Under the pieces are notes generated by a model. It saw only the letters and a list, made by a program, of their open reading frames with translations, was not told the origin of the DNA and searched no databases. DNA of 64,000 nt from Sipunculus nudus (lineage: Eukaryota > Annelida > Sipuncula > Golfingiida > Sipunculidae), in contig CM049307.1 in assembly GCA_026874595.1 (NCBI GenBank), forward strand, positions 8,887,579 through 8,951,578, read 5' to 3'. This document shows positions 1 to 13,421 of this stretch, piece by piece. A program made the position numbers and the translations under genes. Numbering within the stretch: the first letter of the stretch is position 1; each line of letters starts with the position of its first letter.

Positions 1-1051
1 CCAGGTCTGTTTGGCTGTTTATATTAACTGTCCATTCTGTCCAAGGATGATGTACAACAAGCCCCAGGTCTGTTTGGCTGTTTATATTAACTGTCCATTC
101 TGTCCAAGGATGATGTACAACAAGCCCCAGATCTGTTTGGCTGTTTATATTAACTGTCCATTCTGTCCAAGGATGATGTACAACAAGCTCTAGTCTGTTT
201 GGCTGTTTATATTAACTGTCCATTCTGTCCAAGGATGATGTACAACAAGCTCTAGTCTGTTTGGCTGTTTATATTAACTGTCCATTCTGTCCAAGGATGA
301 TGTACAACAAGCCCCAGGTCTGTTTGGCTGTTTATATTAACTGTCCATTCTGTCCAAGGATGATGTACAACAAGCCCCAGGTCTGTTTGGCTGTTTATAT
401 TAACTGTCCATTCTGTCCAAGGATGATGTACAACAAGCCCCAGATCTGTTTGGCTGTTTATATTAACTGTCCGTTCTGTCCAAGGATGATGTACAACAAG
501 CTCTAGTCTGTTTGGCTGTTTATATTAACTGTCCATTCTGTCCAAGGATGATGTACAACAAGCCCCAGGTCTGTTTGGCTGTTTATATTAACTGTCCATT
601 CTGTCCAAGGATGATGTACAACAAGCCCCAGGTCTGTTTGGCTGTTTATATTTACTGTCCGTTCTGTCCAAGGATGATGTACAACAAGCCCCAGGTCTGT
701 TTGGCTGTTTATATTTACTGTCCATTCTGTCCAAGGATGATGTACAACAAGCCCCAGGTCTGTTTGGCTGTTTATATTTACTGTCCATTCTGTCCAAGGA
801 TGATGTACAACAAGCCCCAGGTCTGTTTGGCTGTTTATATTAACTGTCCATTCTGTCCAAGGATGATGTACAACAAGCCCCAGGTCTGTTTGGCTGTTTA
901 TATTAACTGTCCATTCTGTCCAAGGATGATGTACTACAAGCCCCAGGTCTGTTTGGCTGTTTATATTAACTGTCCATTCTGTCCAAGGATGATGTACAAC
1001 AAGCCCCAGGTCTGTTTGGCTGTTCATATTAACTGTCCATTCTGTCCAGGA
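1..1051. repeat. 63-bp minisatellite array, cut by window start
   Basis: About 16.7 head-to-tail copies of a 63-bp unit (each copy has ctgtttggctgtttatat, then ccattctgtccaaggatgat). Copies are over 95% alike; variants include a gccccag/gctctag switch and ttaactg/tttactg. The last copy degenerates near 1050. Because 63 is divisible by three, open frames of 60-199 residues appear on both strands, interrupted only where the gctctag variant supplies TAG. The array probably continues left of the window. Confidence 0.97.
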
Positions 1052-1749
1052 TGTCTCTCTTGCCATCAAAACGGTCCTGACTTCTTAAACAAGGGCTTTT
1101 TTGCTGCTTGAGTTCTTAATTCGGGAGATTTTATTCTTCAGGTCAATCAGTGATGAGAAGGTTGCACTGATTATGGCTGCAATTAAACTTTTATAAATCT
1201 ATCAGTATCACCATGGGTTTCTGTAAGATATTTGTATATGAGAGCTGAAATGTGTACCAAATTTTGGACTTGACTACTCAGTTGGCATTACCAGACTTGC
1301 ACTTAAGTATTCATTGCCATGGCAAGATTGTAAAGATATAAATGAACATCCAATTACTGATGCAGATGGCTCAACTTTTTCCCATGACATAATCTGTTTA
1401 TGATGTATGGAGTAAACTCAATGACACATGTATACTGACTATTCATTACTAGTGTTTTGGTCCATACAACATCAATGCTGAATGATGGGGCATTTCCAAA
1501 ATGATACCATCTGATCACACCTGGGAAATACCAAATTTTTTCTTAAATAAATATAAGGATGTCTGTTTCATTCCCTTAGAATAAAATTATGAAAGGTCAA
1601 TTTTTAAAAAATATTTTTCTTGTTGGAGGTAGCTGCCTACATTTTTTTAATGCCAGCTGAAATAAGTACACATACATCTGCAGAACTCCATTCCATTTTT
1701 GAACTACTTGACAGGGAAGTACCACATGCTTCCTCTCATTTTATATCCT
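1052..1749. other. Unassigned intergenic DNA
   Basis: AT-rich single-copy-looking sequence with no convincing exon, RNA gene or repeat structure on either strand. Confidence 0.6.
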
Positions 1750-1995
1750 GGTGTTAACTAGGCCTGTTGAGTACTGCACCTGAGGGTGCGAGTCGTGCAG
1801 TAATCCCGATCTCTGGGTCATACCACTGAGGAACCCACAAAAGGGGCATTTGTTTGTGAGTGAAACATGGCTGTTGGTCACAACCTTCTCATTAAGCTTG
1901 CAGAGTGCTCAGTCTGGTTGGGGGTTGACCGTGATCAAACTCATGACCTCCTGGCTTTGATTCCTGAGCTCTGCCCATGAGCCACAGAAGCCAGT
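1750..1995 (-). mobile_element. tRNA-derived SINE (probable)
   Basis: Read on the minus strand, the stretch from about 1992 to 1925 has a pol III A-box-like block (TGGCTCATGGGC) and about 45 nt further a B-box-like block (GAGTTTGATCAC), the spacing of a tRNA head. The two arms do not fold into a full tRNA. The tail (to about 1750) is of higher GC than its surroundings and contains several short inverted pieces. Family not identified; a diverged pseudo-tRNA is the alternative. Confidence 0.5.
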
Positions 1996-2312
1996 TATTA
2001 AAGGACAGTTTTGCTTGTGACAAGCAGGTAATTGCTTGAAAAAGGGTGCGGCACACAAGAAAGGCTCAGCATGAAAGCAGATGTTTTACATGTAGTTGTA
2101 AAATGTAGCAGCAGAAATTAAATGTTTCAACAGACATCTGTCAAATTGACTCCTGCTTATTTAAAGATATAAAACATTATAGTAATGAACAAAATGAATA
2201 AAAAATAAATGCATTGCTTGTATGTTTGCAGTGATATTCAGATATGCATGTACACACACAGAATTGAACTTGAGTCTAAATTTTGAACTTGAGTACTTGG
2301 TAAGTATAACCA
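1996..2312. other. Unassigned spacer
   Basis: AT-rich sequence between the SINE-like insert and the 54-bp array; nothing recognised. Confidence 0.5.
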
Positions 2313-5300
2313 GACTCAGGTGCTCCTAGTTTACTAGTGGCCTAAACCCTGGTGCCTTCCTGAATAGACTCAGGTGCTCCTAATTTACTGGTGGCCTAAA
2401 CCCTGGTGCCTTCCTGAATAGACTCAGGTGCTCCTAGTTTACTAGTGGCCTAAACCTTGGTGCCTTCCTGAATAGACTCAGGTGCTCCTAGTTTACTAGT
2501 GGCCTAAACCCTGGTGCCTTCCTGAATAGACCCAGGTGCTCCTAGTTTACTAGTGGCCTAAACCCTGGTGCCTTCCTGAATAGACTCAGGTGCTCCTAGT
2601 TTACTAGTGGCCTAAACCCTGGTGCCTTCCTGAATAGACTCAGGTGCTCCTAATTTACTAGTGGCCTAAACCCTGGTGCCTTCCTGAATATACTCAGATG
2701 CTCCTAATTTACTAGTGGCCTAAACCCTGGTGCCTTCCTGAATAGACTCAGGTGCTCCTAATTTACTAGTGGCCTAAACCCTGGTGCCTTCCTGAATAGA
2801 CTCAGGTGCTCCTAATTTACTAGTGGCCTAAACCCTGGTGCCTTCCTGAATAGACTCAGGTGCTCCTAGTTTACTAGTGGCCTAAACCCTGGTGCCTTCC
2901 TGAATAGACTCAGGTGCTCCTAGCTAACTAGTGGCCTAAACCCTGGTGCCTTCCTGAATAGACTCAGGTGCTCCTAATTTACTAGTGGCCTAAACCCTGG
3001 TGCCTTCCTGAATAGACTCAGGTGCTCCTAGTTTACTAGTGGCCTAAACCCTGGTGCCTTCCTGAATAGACTCAGGTGCTCCTAATTTACTAGTGGCCTA
3101 AACCCTGGTGCCTTCCTGAATAGACTCAGGTGCTCCTAATTTAATAGTGGCCTAAATCCTGGTGCCTTCCTGAATAGACTCAGGTGCTCCTAGTTTACTA
3201 GTGGCCTAAACCCTGGTGCCTTCCTGAATAGACTCAGGTGCTCCTAGTTAACTAGTGGCCTAAACCCTGGTGCCTTCCTGAATAGACTCAGGTGCTCCTA
3301 ATTTACTAGTGGCCTAAACCCTGGTGCCTTCCTGAATAGACTCAGGTGCTCCTAATTTACTAGTGGCCTAAACCCTGGTGCCTTCCTGAATAGACTCAGG
3401 TGCTCCTAATTTACAAGTGGCCTAAACCCTGGTGCCTTCCTGAATAGACTCAGGTGCTCCTAATTTAATAGTGGCCTAAATCCTGGTGCCTTCCTGAATA
3501 GACTCAGGTGCTCCTAGTTTACTAGTGGCCTAAACCCTGGTGCCTTCCTGAATAGACTCAGGTGCTCCTAGTTTACTAGTGGCCTAAACCCTGGTGCCTT
3601 CCTGAATAGACTCAGGTGCTCCTAGTTTACTAGTGGCCTAAACCCTGGTGCCTTCCTGAATAGACTCAGGTGCTCCTAGTTTACTAGTGGCCTAAACCCT
3701 GGTGCCTTCCTGAATAGACTCAGGTGCTCCTAATTTACTAGTGGCCTAAACCCTGGTGCCTTCCTGAATAGACTCAGGTGCTCCTAGTTTACTAGTGGCC
3801 TAAACCCTGGTGCCTTCCTGAATAGACTCAGGTGCTCCTAGTTTACTAGTGGCCTAAACCCTGGTGCCTTCCTGAATAGACTCAGGTGCTCCTAGTTAAC
3901 TAGTGGCCTAAACCCTGGTGCCTTCCTGAATAGACTCAGGTGCTCCTAATTTACTAGTGGCCTAAACCCTGGTGCCTTCCTGAATAGACTCAGGTGCTCC
4001 TAATTTACTAGTGGCCTAAACCCTGGTGCCTTCCTGAATAGACTCAGGTGCTCCTAATTTACTAGTGGCCTAAACCCTGGTGCCTTCCTGAATAGACTCA
4101 GGTGCTCCTAGTTTACTAGTGGCCTAAACCCTGGTGCCTTCCTGAATAGACTCAGGTGCTCCTAGTTTACTAGTGGCCTAAACCCTGGTGCCTTCCTGAA
4201 TAGACTCAGGTGCTCCTAGTTAACTAGTGGCCTAAACCCTGGTGCCTTCCTGAATAGACTCAGGTGCTCCTAATTTACTAGTGGCCTAAACCCTGGTGCC
4301 TTCCTGAATAGACTCAGGTGCTCCTAATTTACTAGTGGCCTAAACCCTGGTGCCTTCCTGAATAGACTCAGGTGCTCCTAATTTAATAGTGGCCTAAATC
4401 CTGGTGCCTTCCTGAATAGACTCAGGTGCTCCTAGTTTACTAGTGGCCTAAACCCTGGTGCCTTCCTGAATAGACTCAGGTGCTCCTAGTTTACTAGTGG
4501 CCTAAACCCTGGTGCCTTCCTGAATAGACTCAGGTGCTCCTAGTTTACTAGTGGCCTAAACCCTGGTGCCTTCCTGAATAGACTCAGGTGCTCCTAGTTT
4601 ACTAGTGGCCTAAACCCTGGTGCCTTCCTGAATAGAATCAGGTGCTCCTAATTTACTAGTGGCCTAAACCCTGGTGCCTTCCTGAATAGACTCAGGTGCT
4701 CCTAGTTTACTAGTGGCCTAAACCCTGGTGCCTTCCTGAAGACTCAGGTGCTCCTAATTTACTAGTGGCCTAAACCCTGGTGCCTTCCTGAATAGACTCA
4801 GGTGCTCCTAGTTTACTAGTGGCCTAAACCCTGGTGCCTTCCTGAATAGACTCAGGTGCTCCTAGTTTACTAGTGGCCTAAACCCTGGTGCCTTCCTGAA
4901 TAGACTCAGGTGCTCCTAGTTTACTAGTGGCCTAAACCCTGGTGCCTTCCTGAATAGACTCAGGTGCTCCTAGTTTACTAGTGGCCTAAACCCTGGTGCC
5001 TTCCTGAATAGACTCAGGTGCTCCTAATTTACTAGTGGCCTAAACCCTGGTGCCTTCCTGAATATACTCAGGTGCTCCTAATTTACTAGTGGCCTAAACC
5101 CTGGTGCCTTCCTGAATAGACTCAGGTGCTCCTAATTTACTAGTGGCCTAAACCCTGGTGCCTTCCTGAATAGACTCAGGTGCTCCTAGTTTACTAGTGG
5201 CCTAATCCCTGGTGCCTTCCTGAATAGACTCAGGTGCTCCTAGTTAACTAGTGGCCTAAACCCTGGTGCCTTCCTGAATAGACTCAGGTGCTCCTAGTTT

Positions 5301-7278
5301 ACTAGTGGCCTAAACCCTGGTGCCTTCCTGAATAGACTCAGGTGCTCCTAATTTACTAGTGGCCTAAACCCTGGTGCCTTCCTGAATAGACTCAGGTGCT
5401 CCTAGTTTACTAGTGGCCTAAACCCTGGTGCCTTCCTGAATAGACTCAGGTGCTCCTAGTTTACTGGTGGCCTAAACCCTGGTGCCTTCCTGAATAGACT
5501 CAGGTGCTCCTTATTTACTAGTGGCCTAAACCCTGGTGCCTTCCTGAATAGACTCAGGTGCTCCTAATTTACTAGTGGCCTAAACCCTGGTGCCTTCCTG
5601 AATAGACTCAGGTGCTCCTAGTTTACTAGTGGCCTAAACCCTGGTGCCTTCCTGAATAGACTCAGGTGCTCCTAGTTTACTAGTGGCCTAAACCCTGGTG
5701 CCTTCCTGAATAGACTCAGGTGCTCCTAGTTTACTAGTGGCCTAAACCCTGGTGCCTTCCTGCATAGACTCAGGTGCTCCTAGTTTACTAGTGGCCTAAA
5801 CCCTGGTGCCTTCCTGCATAGACTCAGGTGCTCCTAGTTTACTAGTGGCCTAAACCCTGGTGCCTTCCTGAATAGACTCAGGTGCTCCTAGTTAACTAGT
5901 GGCCTAAACCCTGGTGCCTTCCTGAATAGACTCAGGTGCTCCTAGTTTACTAGTGGCCTAAACCCTGGTGCCTTCCTGAATAGACTCAGGTGCTCCTAGT
6001 TTACTAGTGGCCTAAACCCTGGTGCCTTCCTGAATAGACTCAGGTGCTCCTAATTTACTAGTGGCCTAAACCCTGGTGCCTTCCTGAATAGACTCAGGTG
6101 CTCCTAATTAACTAGTGGCCTAAACCCTGGTGCCTTCCTGAATAGACTCAGGTGCTCCTAATTTAATAGTGGCCTAAACCCTGGTGCCTTCCTGAATAGA
6201 CTCAGGTGCTCCTAGTTTACTAGTGGCCTAAACCCTGGTGCCTTCCTGAATAGACTCAGGTGCTCCTAATTTACTAGTGGCCTAAACCCTGGTGCCTTCC
6301 TGAATAGACTCAGGTGCTCCTAGTTTACTAGTGGCCTAAACCCTGGTGCCTTCCTGAATAGACTCAGGTGCTCCTAATTTACTAGTGGCCTAAACCCTGG
6401 TGCCTTCCTGAATAGACTCAGGTGCTCCTAGTTTACTAGTGGCCTAAACCCTGGTGCCTTCCTAAATAGACTCAGGTGCTCCTAGTTTACTAGTGGCCTA
6501 AACCCTGGTGCCTTCCTGAATAGACTCAGGTGTGCCTAGTTAACTAGTGGCCTAAACCCTGGTGCCTTCCTGAATAGACTCAGGTGCTCCTAGTTTACTA
6601 GTGGCCTAAACCCTGGTGCCTTCCTGAATAGACCCAGGTGCTCCTAGTTAACTAGTGGCCTAAACCCTGGTGCCTTCCTGAATAGACTCAGGTGCTCCTA
6701 GTTTACTAGTGGCCTAAACCCTGGTGCCTTCCTAAATAGACCCAGGTGCTCCTAGTTTACTAGTGGCCTAAACCCAGGTGCCTTCCTAAATAGACCCAGG
6801 TGCTCCTAGTTTACTAGTGGCCTAAACCCTGGTGCCTTCCTGAATAGACTCAGGTGCTCCTAGTTAACTAGTGGCCTAAACCCTGGTGCCTTCCTGAATA
6901 GACTCAGGTGCTCCTAGTTTACTAGTGGCCTAAACCCTGGTGCCTTCCTGAATAGACTCAGGTGCTCCTAGTTAACTAGTGGCCTAAACCCTGGTGCCTT
7001 CCTGAATAGACTCAGGTGCTCCTAGTTTACTAGTGGCCTAAACCCTGGTGCCTTCCTAAATAGACCCAGGTGCTCCTAGTTTACTAGTGGCCTAAACCCT
7101 GGTGCCTTCCTAAATAGACCCAGGTGCTCCTAGTTTACTAGTGGCCTAAACCCTGGTGCCTTCCTAAATAGACCCAGGTGCTCCTAGTTTACTAGTGGCC
7201 TAAACCCTGGTGCCTTCCTAAATAGACCCAGGTGCTCCTAGTTTACTAGTGGCCTAAACCCTGGTGCCTTCCTGAATA
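2313..7278. repeat. 54-bp minisatellite, about 92 copies
   Basis: Perfectly phased array of a 54-bp unit beginning gactcaggtgctcctagttt and ending ggtgccttcctgaata. One copy near 4738 lacks 2 bp; otherwise there are only substitutions. Variable sites are the taGttt/taAttt/tagttAa block, an 'aatagtggcctaaatcc' double variant at about 3141, 3465 and 4383, and a 'cctaaatagacccagg' variant concentrated in the last dozen copies. Unlike the other arrays in this window, the unit carries stops in every frame, so no long ORF results. Confidence 0.98.
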
Positions 7279-9427
7279 ATATTTTGCCTGATAAGGTGAA
7301 GGGGACAATGTAAGGAAACACTTTTTTTACAGAATTTTGCCAAGACATGTGTGTACTCTGCTTTGTTTGACTGGATTACCCTCAAATGTCAGTGTTAGTG
7401 GACACATGACAGTGGTACATGTTAGGAGTTTTGTCAGATAAGAAACACATCTGAATGTCATTGCTAGATCTTTAAACTTTTTGCATAAAAGGTATTCCTG
7501 AGTGATTCTGTTGATTTTGTGCGCTAAAATGGACAAGTGTTACGACTTATGGGGTGCCAATGCTACTCCAATTTAGAAGTTCAGTTCTCAAGTTCACCAG
7601 ACCAGTAAGAAAAAGTTTTTAATTCACCCTAGGTAGGGACAGCTATAGGTGTCAATGATAATCAAGATATCTTACAGCTGCAATAACTATTCCCTAAACT
7701 TTCTTGATATCACAAATATCAAACTAATATGTCACTGTATGTGTTTTATATGTGTGTGTGTGTGTGTGTGTGGGGTACCTGGTCAGCAATGACCAGAAGT
7801 CAAATTGAATGAATTAGAGAGGAATGTTAAGCTTATTTAAATAATCATGGAGTTACAATGAGAAGAGTACACAAATCCATGTCCAGCATCGTAGTGACCA
7901 GGGTCCCAGCCCCTGTGGTTTAATTGCTGCTCCCCATTGTATACGCAGGGGAGGTCCAGTCTGTCAAGGGGCCGGTCCAGTCTGTCCAGTACTAACAGTG
8001 CGATTGTAAGGTCCAGTGCTGCTTTCAGCCACTGAGTGCAAGCCTTGCTTCGAAGGACAGTTCACATGAACTTTAGGGACATATAATGCAAGCGGAAGAT
8101 GAATCTTAGTGTATGTGCATAGTTTATTTTAAGAACACTTAGGAACCCTGGTTCCCTGGTATCTATATTTTGTGTTTAAGAAGGCCCACTGTGCTGCTAT
8201 ACTTAAACCTCAGGTGAGGCAGATGCATAAATTTTATAATTTATTGGAGAACTAATCATTATACATTGATAATATATAGATATAAGTATTAAAAGTAATT
8301 ATGTTTGACTACTTGATAGAATCAGGTATTTGTAAACTCTCCTTGGCATCTCCAGCTTTTAGGTAGTCAAAGAAAAACAAATAGCCCTCGTGAGAAGAAA
8401 ATAAGAACTACTAGTGCTCCACATGATAAGGAGATCATACACAAATTGACCACTCTGTTGTGATAGCACCAAAAAAAAAATTCCTGTTAAAATTTTCAAA
8501 AAAACGTGGGTTTGTATCACACCATAACATTTGCAATATTAGATCAGATGTTATAATTCTCTAGGCTGCTACAAGACTTAGGGCTGCCCTTACCTCATCT
8601 TTCTTCGTTTGTTGTACATTTAATATTGCCATCCAGTTCACTCTGGGTCATCTGTATTACCTTATTGCCAGTGATGTCGGAGGCACATGTTCAGGGGCCC
8701 ATTTAACTACTGTCAAAACGTTCCCATAATTTTATCTTATATGAATCAGAATCTGTTAATTGAACAAGTATCTACCCATTATCGAATAACTGTATAATAT
8801 TCAAATTATTTCTGTCTCAATAAATCTTTTGCTTCCATACACTGATCATAATAGTTTTGCTGATGACCACCAGGGGTCTCTATATTCTGGCAGTATAATT
8901 GTGGTGGCAATACTAAAGTTGTATCCAGATGACAAAAAAAAAATTTATGTCTTGTTCATATGCCGGAACTAATTCTGTTTTACCTCAGATTCATGTCTTA
9001 ATTTAAAAAATTATTTTTATTTATTTGTATAAATGTTTCAGAATAATGTTAGTTGTTAATATTATGATATTATCATAATATTATCAACTAACTAAATCAT
9101 AGTGACATTCACCAGAGAGTAAATAATTGCAGCACATAAATATCTCTTGTTAATGCCAGATTATCTTTACATTTTCATGTTAATTCAATTCAAGGTTTGG
9201 TTTTCATAACTGCAAGAATCATTCCTGAAGCTTTTTAATAATCATACACAGTTATATTTGATAGATGTTGTGAGCTTTTTTGTACCTGTTTTGCCAGTCT
9301 TTATACTTTTTCCCTGCAAGATATTATAATTTCTTCATACATTCAAAATAACACCACCATTCAAAATAACAATCATAAATTATTCTTCTTAAGTTTTGTG
9401 ACACACTATGAAATAATACAAGGTAGG
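7279..9427. other. Unassigned intergenic DNA with a (TG)n tract
   Basis: Contains a (TG)n microsatellite at about 7752-7771, followed by a short palindrome (tggtcagcaatgacca, near 7782). The block 7870-8100 is more GC-rich, with repeated 'ggtccagtctgtc' pieces, and looks like an old unclassified insertion. Nothing coding recognised. Confidence 0.5.
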
Positions 9428-9500
9428 GATGGATGTAGCCTGGTAGTTGAATGTTCAGGTACAGGAATCTACATGACATGCCTAGTTTGATTCCCATACA
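9428..9500 (+). mobile_element. tRNA-like SINE head
   Basis: An A-box-like block (tagcctggtagttg, from 9435) and a B-box-like block (agtttgattccc, from 9484) are spaced as in a tRNA, in sequence that resembles a tRNA but does not fold cleanly. It directly abuts the degenerate minisatellite that follows, which may have grown from the SINE tail. Confidence 0.4.
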
Positions 9501-10125
9501 GCAAAACCTCTCACCAGGCTCCTCAACCTCCTAACCTCTCACCAGGCCCCCTCCAAACCTCCCACCAGGCCACTCAAGCTCCAAAACGCTCACCAGGCCC
9601 CTCAAGCTATAAACCTCTCACCAGGCCCCTCAAGCTACAAACCTCTCACCAGGCTCCTCAACCTCCAAACCTATCACCAGGCCCGCCTCCAAACCTCTCA
9701 CCTGGCTCCTCAACCTCCAAAACTCTCACAAGACCCCTCCTCCAAACCTCCCACCAGGCCACTCAAGCTCCAAAACGCTCACCAGGCCCCTCAAGCTACA
9801 AACCTCTCACCAGGCCCCTCAAGCTACAAACCTCTCACCAGGCTCCTCAACCTCCAAACCTATCACCAGGCTCGCCTTCAAACCTCTCACCAGGCCCCTC
9901 AATCTCCAAACCTCTCATCAGGGCCCTCCTCCAAACCTCTCAGCAGGCCCATCAAGCTCCGAAACCTCTCACCAGGCTGCTTAACCTACAAACCTCTCAC
10001 CAGGCCCCTCAATCTCCAAACCTCTCACAGGCCTCTTCTCCTAACCTCTCACCTTAACCTCCAAACCTCTCACCAGGCCCATAAAGCTCCAAACCTCTCA
10101 CCAGGCCCCCTCAAGCTCCAAACAA
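9501..10125. repeat. Degenerate 22-30 bp minisatellite
   Basis: Some two dozen imperfect units of the form 'aacctctcaccaggcccctcaagctcca', varying in length and with short deletions. A block of about 180 bp appears twice (near 9545-9690 and 9745-9890), showing a larger duplication inside the array. Strong strand asymmetry: almost no G outside 'agg'. Confidence 0.9.
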
Positions 10126-10444
10126 ATGATGAAACCTTCACAGACCCTTGGATATTTACTCTGATGTGGAAACTAATGGATTAATCCTACCTAGGGCTGC
10201 GGAAAAGTAAAAGCTTCAGTAACTAATCATTATACTCCCTGTCTCAGACTTGAGGTAATCAGGTAAACCACAGTTTACTTTTAGTGTGGCTGCAATAACT
10301 AACCAGTGCTTTATTTATTTTCATGAAAGATTACCACATTTGATTCTCAGCAAAAATGAGGTCAGGACTGACAAGGTTTCTTTGTGGTGCTCATGTTTTT
10401 ATTGTTGGGTTACCTCCATTCTCATTGAGAAAACAGTGCCAACT
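10126..10444. other. Unassigned spacer
   Basis: Non-repetitive sequence between two arrays. It is the N-terminal part of a long plus-strand frame (from 10286) but has no coding signature of its own. Confidence 0.5.
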
Positions 10445-12159
10445 ACAAGCCATGGATGTTATAGCCCCATGGTAATCACAGTACTACTGACTATATCTAT
10501 ATCTACAAGCCAAGGATGTTATAGCCCCATGGTAATCACAGTACTGACTATATCTATATCTACAAGCCAAGGATGTTATAGCCCCTCGGTAATCACAGTA
10601 CTGACCATATCTATATCTACAAGCCAAGGATGTTATAGCCCCTCGGTAATCACAGTACTGACCATATCTATATCTACAAGCCATGGATGTTATAGCCCCA
10701 TGGTAATCACAGTACTGACCATATCTATATCTACAAGCCAAGGATGTTATAGCCCCTCGGTAATCACAGTACTGACCATATCTATATCTACAAGCCATGG
10801 ATGTTATAGCCCCTCGGTAATCACAGTACTGACCATATCTATATCTACAAGCCATGGATGTTATAGCCCCATGGTAATCACAGTACTGACCATATCTATA
10901 TCTACAAGCCAAGGATGTTATAGCCCCTCGGTAATCACAGTACTGACTATATCTATATCTACAAGCCATGGATGTTATAGCCCCTCGGTAATCACAGTAC
11001 TGACCATATCTATATCTACAAGCCAAGGATGTTATAGCCCCTCGGTAATCACAGTACTGACCATATCTATATCTACAAGCCATGGATGTTATAGCCCCAT
11101 GGTAATCACAGTACTGACCATATCTATATCTACAAGCCAAGGATGTTATAGCCCCTCGGTAATCACAGTACTGACTATATCTATATCTACAAGCCAAGGA
11201 TGTTATAGCCCCATGGTAATCACAGTACTGACCATATCTATATCTACAAGCCAAGGATGTTATAGCCCCTCGGTAATCACAGTACTGACTATATCTATAT
11301 CTACAAGCCATGGATGTTATAGCCCCATGGTAATCACAGTACTGACCATATCTATATCTACAAGCCATGGATGTTATAGCCCCTCGGTAATCACAGTACT
11401 GACCATATCTATATCTACAAGCCAAGGATGTTATAGCCCCTCGGTAATCACAGTACTGACTATATCTATATCTACAAGCCAAGGATGTTATAGCCCCTCG
11501 GTAATCACAGTACTAACTATATCTATATCTACAAGCCATGGATGTTATAGCCCCTCGGTAATCACAGTACTGACTATATCTATATCTACAAGCCATGGAT
11601 GTTATAGCCCCTCGGTAATCACAGTACTGACCATATCTATATCTACAAGCCAAGGATGTTATAGCTCCTCGGTAATCACAGTACTGACTATATCTATATC
11701 TACAAGCCATGGATGTTATAACCCCTCGGTAATCACAGTACTGACCATATCTATATCTACAAGCCATGGATGTTATAGCCCCTCGGTAATCACAGTACTG
11801 ACCATATCTATATCTACAAGCCATGGATGTTATAGCCCCTCGGTAATCACAGTACTGACTATATCTATATCTACAAGCCATGGATGTTATAGCCCCTCGG
11901 TAATCACAGTACTGACTATATCTATATCTACAAGCAAAGGATGTTATAGCCCCTCGGTAATCACAGTACTGACTATATCTATATCTACAAGCCATGGATG
12001 TTATAGCCCCTCGGTAATCACAGTACTGACTATATCTATATCTACAAGCCATGGATGTTATAGCCCTTCGGTAATCACAGTACTGACCATATCTATATCT
12101 ACAAGCCATGGATGTTATAGCCCCTCGGTAATCACAGTACTGACTATATCTATATCTAG
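10445..12159. repeat. 57-bp minisatellite, about 30 copies
   Basis: Unit: acaagccaaggatgttatag, then cccctcggtaatcacagtac, then tgaccatatctatatct. The first unit is 3 bp longer (60 bp). Three biallelic sites mark the copies: caaggat/catggat, ccctcgg/cccatgg and tgacc/tgact. As 57 is 19 codons with no stop in some frames, it produces a 644-codon plus-strand frame and minus-strand frames of 332 and 219 codons, each a 19-residue repeat. I regard these as by-products, not proteins: both strands are open and the sequence ends share no start/stop context or splice sites. Confidence 0.97.
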
Positions 12160-13421
12160 AGCAAACAGACACCTGGCAAAATGTGGTCTTGGTTGTTCAC
12201 AACCATACATTTATTGGTAGATGTGTGGATGAAATTGTCTCAAACACAATAGAATAAACTGGGTTGACCTAACCAACTCTATCTAGCATTACATTACATC
12301 TTGTATTTATTCACTTCCAGGCTAGGTCAACTGTTCAACCATCTGTGTCAAGCTTGGTCCAGATTTTGCCTAGCATTTAACTTGTAAAACTGGCAAGTTC
12401 TAAACATGCAGTAGTTGAAGCATATAATGCTGGACCTGGCTAGATCTAGGGAGACCCACTCCAGACCTAGTACTTTTGTTCCAGTTCTATTTACACACAA
12501 ATTCAGTGTGCTCCAACCAGAGTCTAGCACATGCTGTAATCTAGATCCACCTTAAATTATTGTTCTAGTTTAGACAACTCTAAACTGAATTCTAAGGCAT
12601 TTGGCCCAGATCTAGTACATTTGGGGATTCTTAAGTGGTCTAGATTTTGTGTATAAATGAGGCTAATGTCACTGTAGTAATTATCATTAGCCCTGCACTA
12701 CTTATGAAGACAATACCTGCTACAGATGACCAACCTGATTTTGATGCTAACTATGTCTGGTTCAGTACAGAAATCAGTGGACAGACGTCACTGGGCAGGC
12801 TCTGAACAGTCAATAATGACTCCACATGTATATGCACTTACAGCCAGTGTGAGGTTAGGTCCATTATATAAACTTGGCGAGCATGAAGTTTTTGTTTCAT
12901 AATAATTGCAAAATATCATCAAGTTGATTAATCAGTTGAGCAAATATTCACCATGAGGCAGAATTGTGACCCCTGCCAGGAGGTACAATGTTTTCATCAT
13001 TGCTGGTTTGTCAGTTGGTTTGCTCTTTATTTGGTTGGATTATCTGTTAGCAAATTTATTTGAAAAGTTTTTAATTGGTTTTGAATTACAATTTTTTGGA
13101 TGACATATTTGTGGGAGGATTTGGGCTTCACCAATGCAATAATCAGTTAAATCTTTGTTTAGTCTCAATCACCATAACAAGTTTTACAGGATATTTTTTA
13201 GCATTATGAGATTCATTTATCTCACACCACCAAAATCTAGTTGATCTATTAATCTATGAAAATTATCAAGTGTTATAATCATTCATGTTGATACAAGATA
13301 CATCACTGTTTATATATGATGGATACAGACACTGAATGTCAAGATTGTTTTGAAGATTGTATGGTAAGATATTTACAGATTTTGAGTTCTGTTTTAGCAA
13401 GGTTTATATTGTATTAGGTTC
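12160..13421. other. Unassigned intergenic DNA
   Basis: No gene, repeat or RNA recognised. The part 12300-12660 contains several 'tctagatc/ctagacc' motifs but no regular period. Confidence 0.55.

Noticed and set aside
512-1111. 199-codon ORF with a CPFCP-containing 21-residue repeat
   Set aside because: By-product of the 63-bp array. The cysteine pattern looks like a small domain but the reverse strand is equally open and some units carry stops.
1-7278. CRISPR-like array
   Set aside because: The units are head-to-tail with no unique spacers, and the genome is eukaryotic.
10286-12220. 644-codon plus-strand ORF
   Set aside because: It is the 57-bp minisatellite read in an open frame; both strands are open and repeat differences ignore codon positions.
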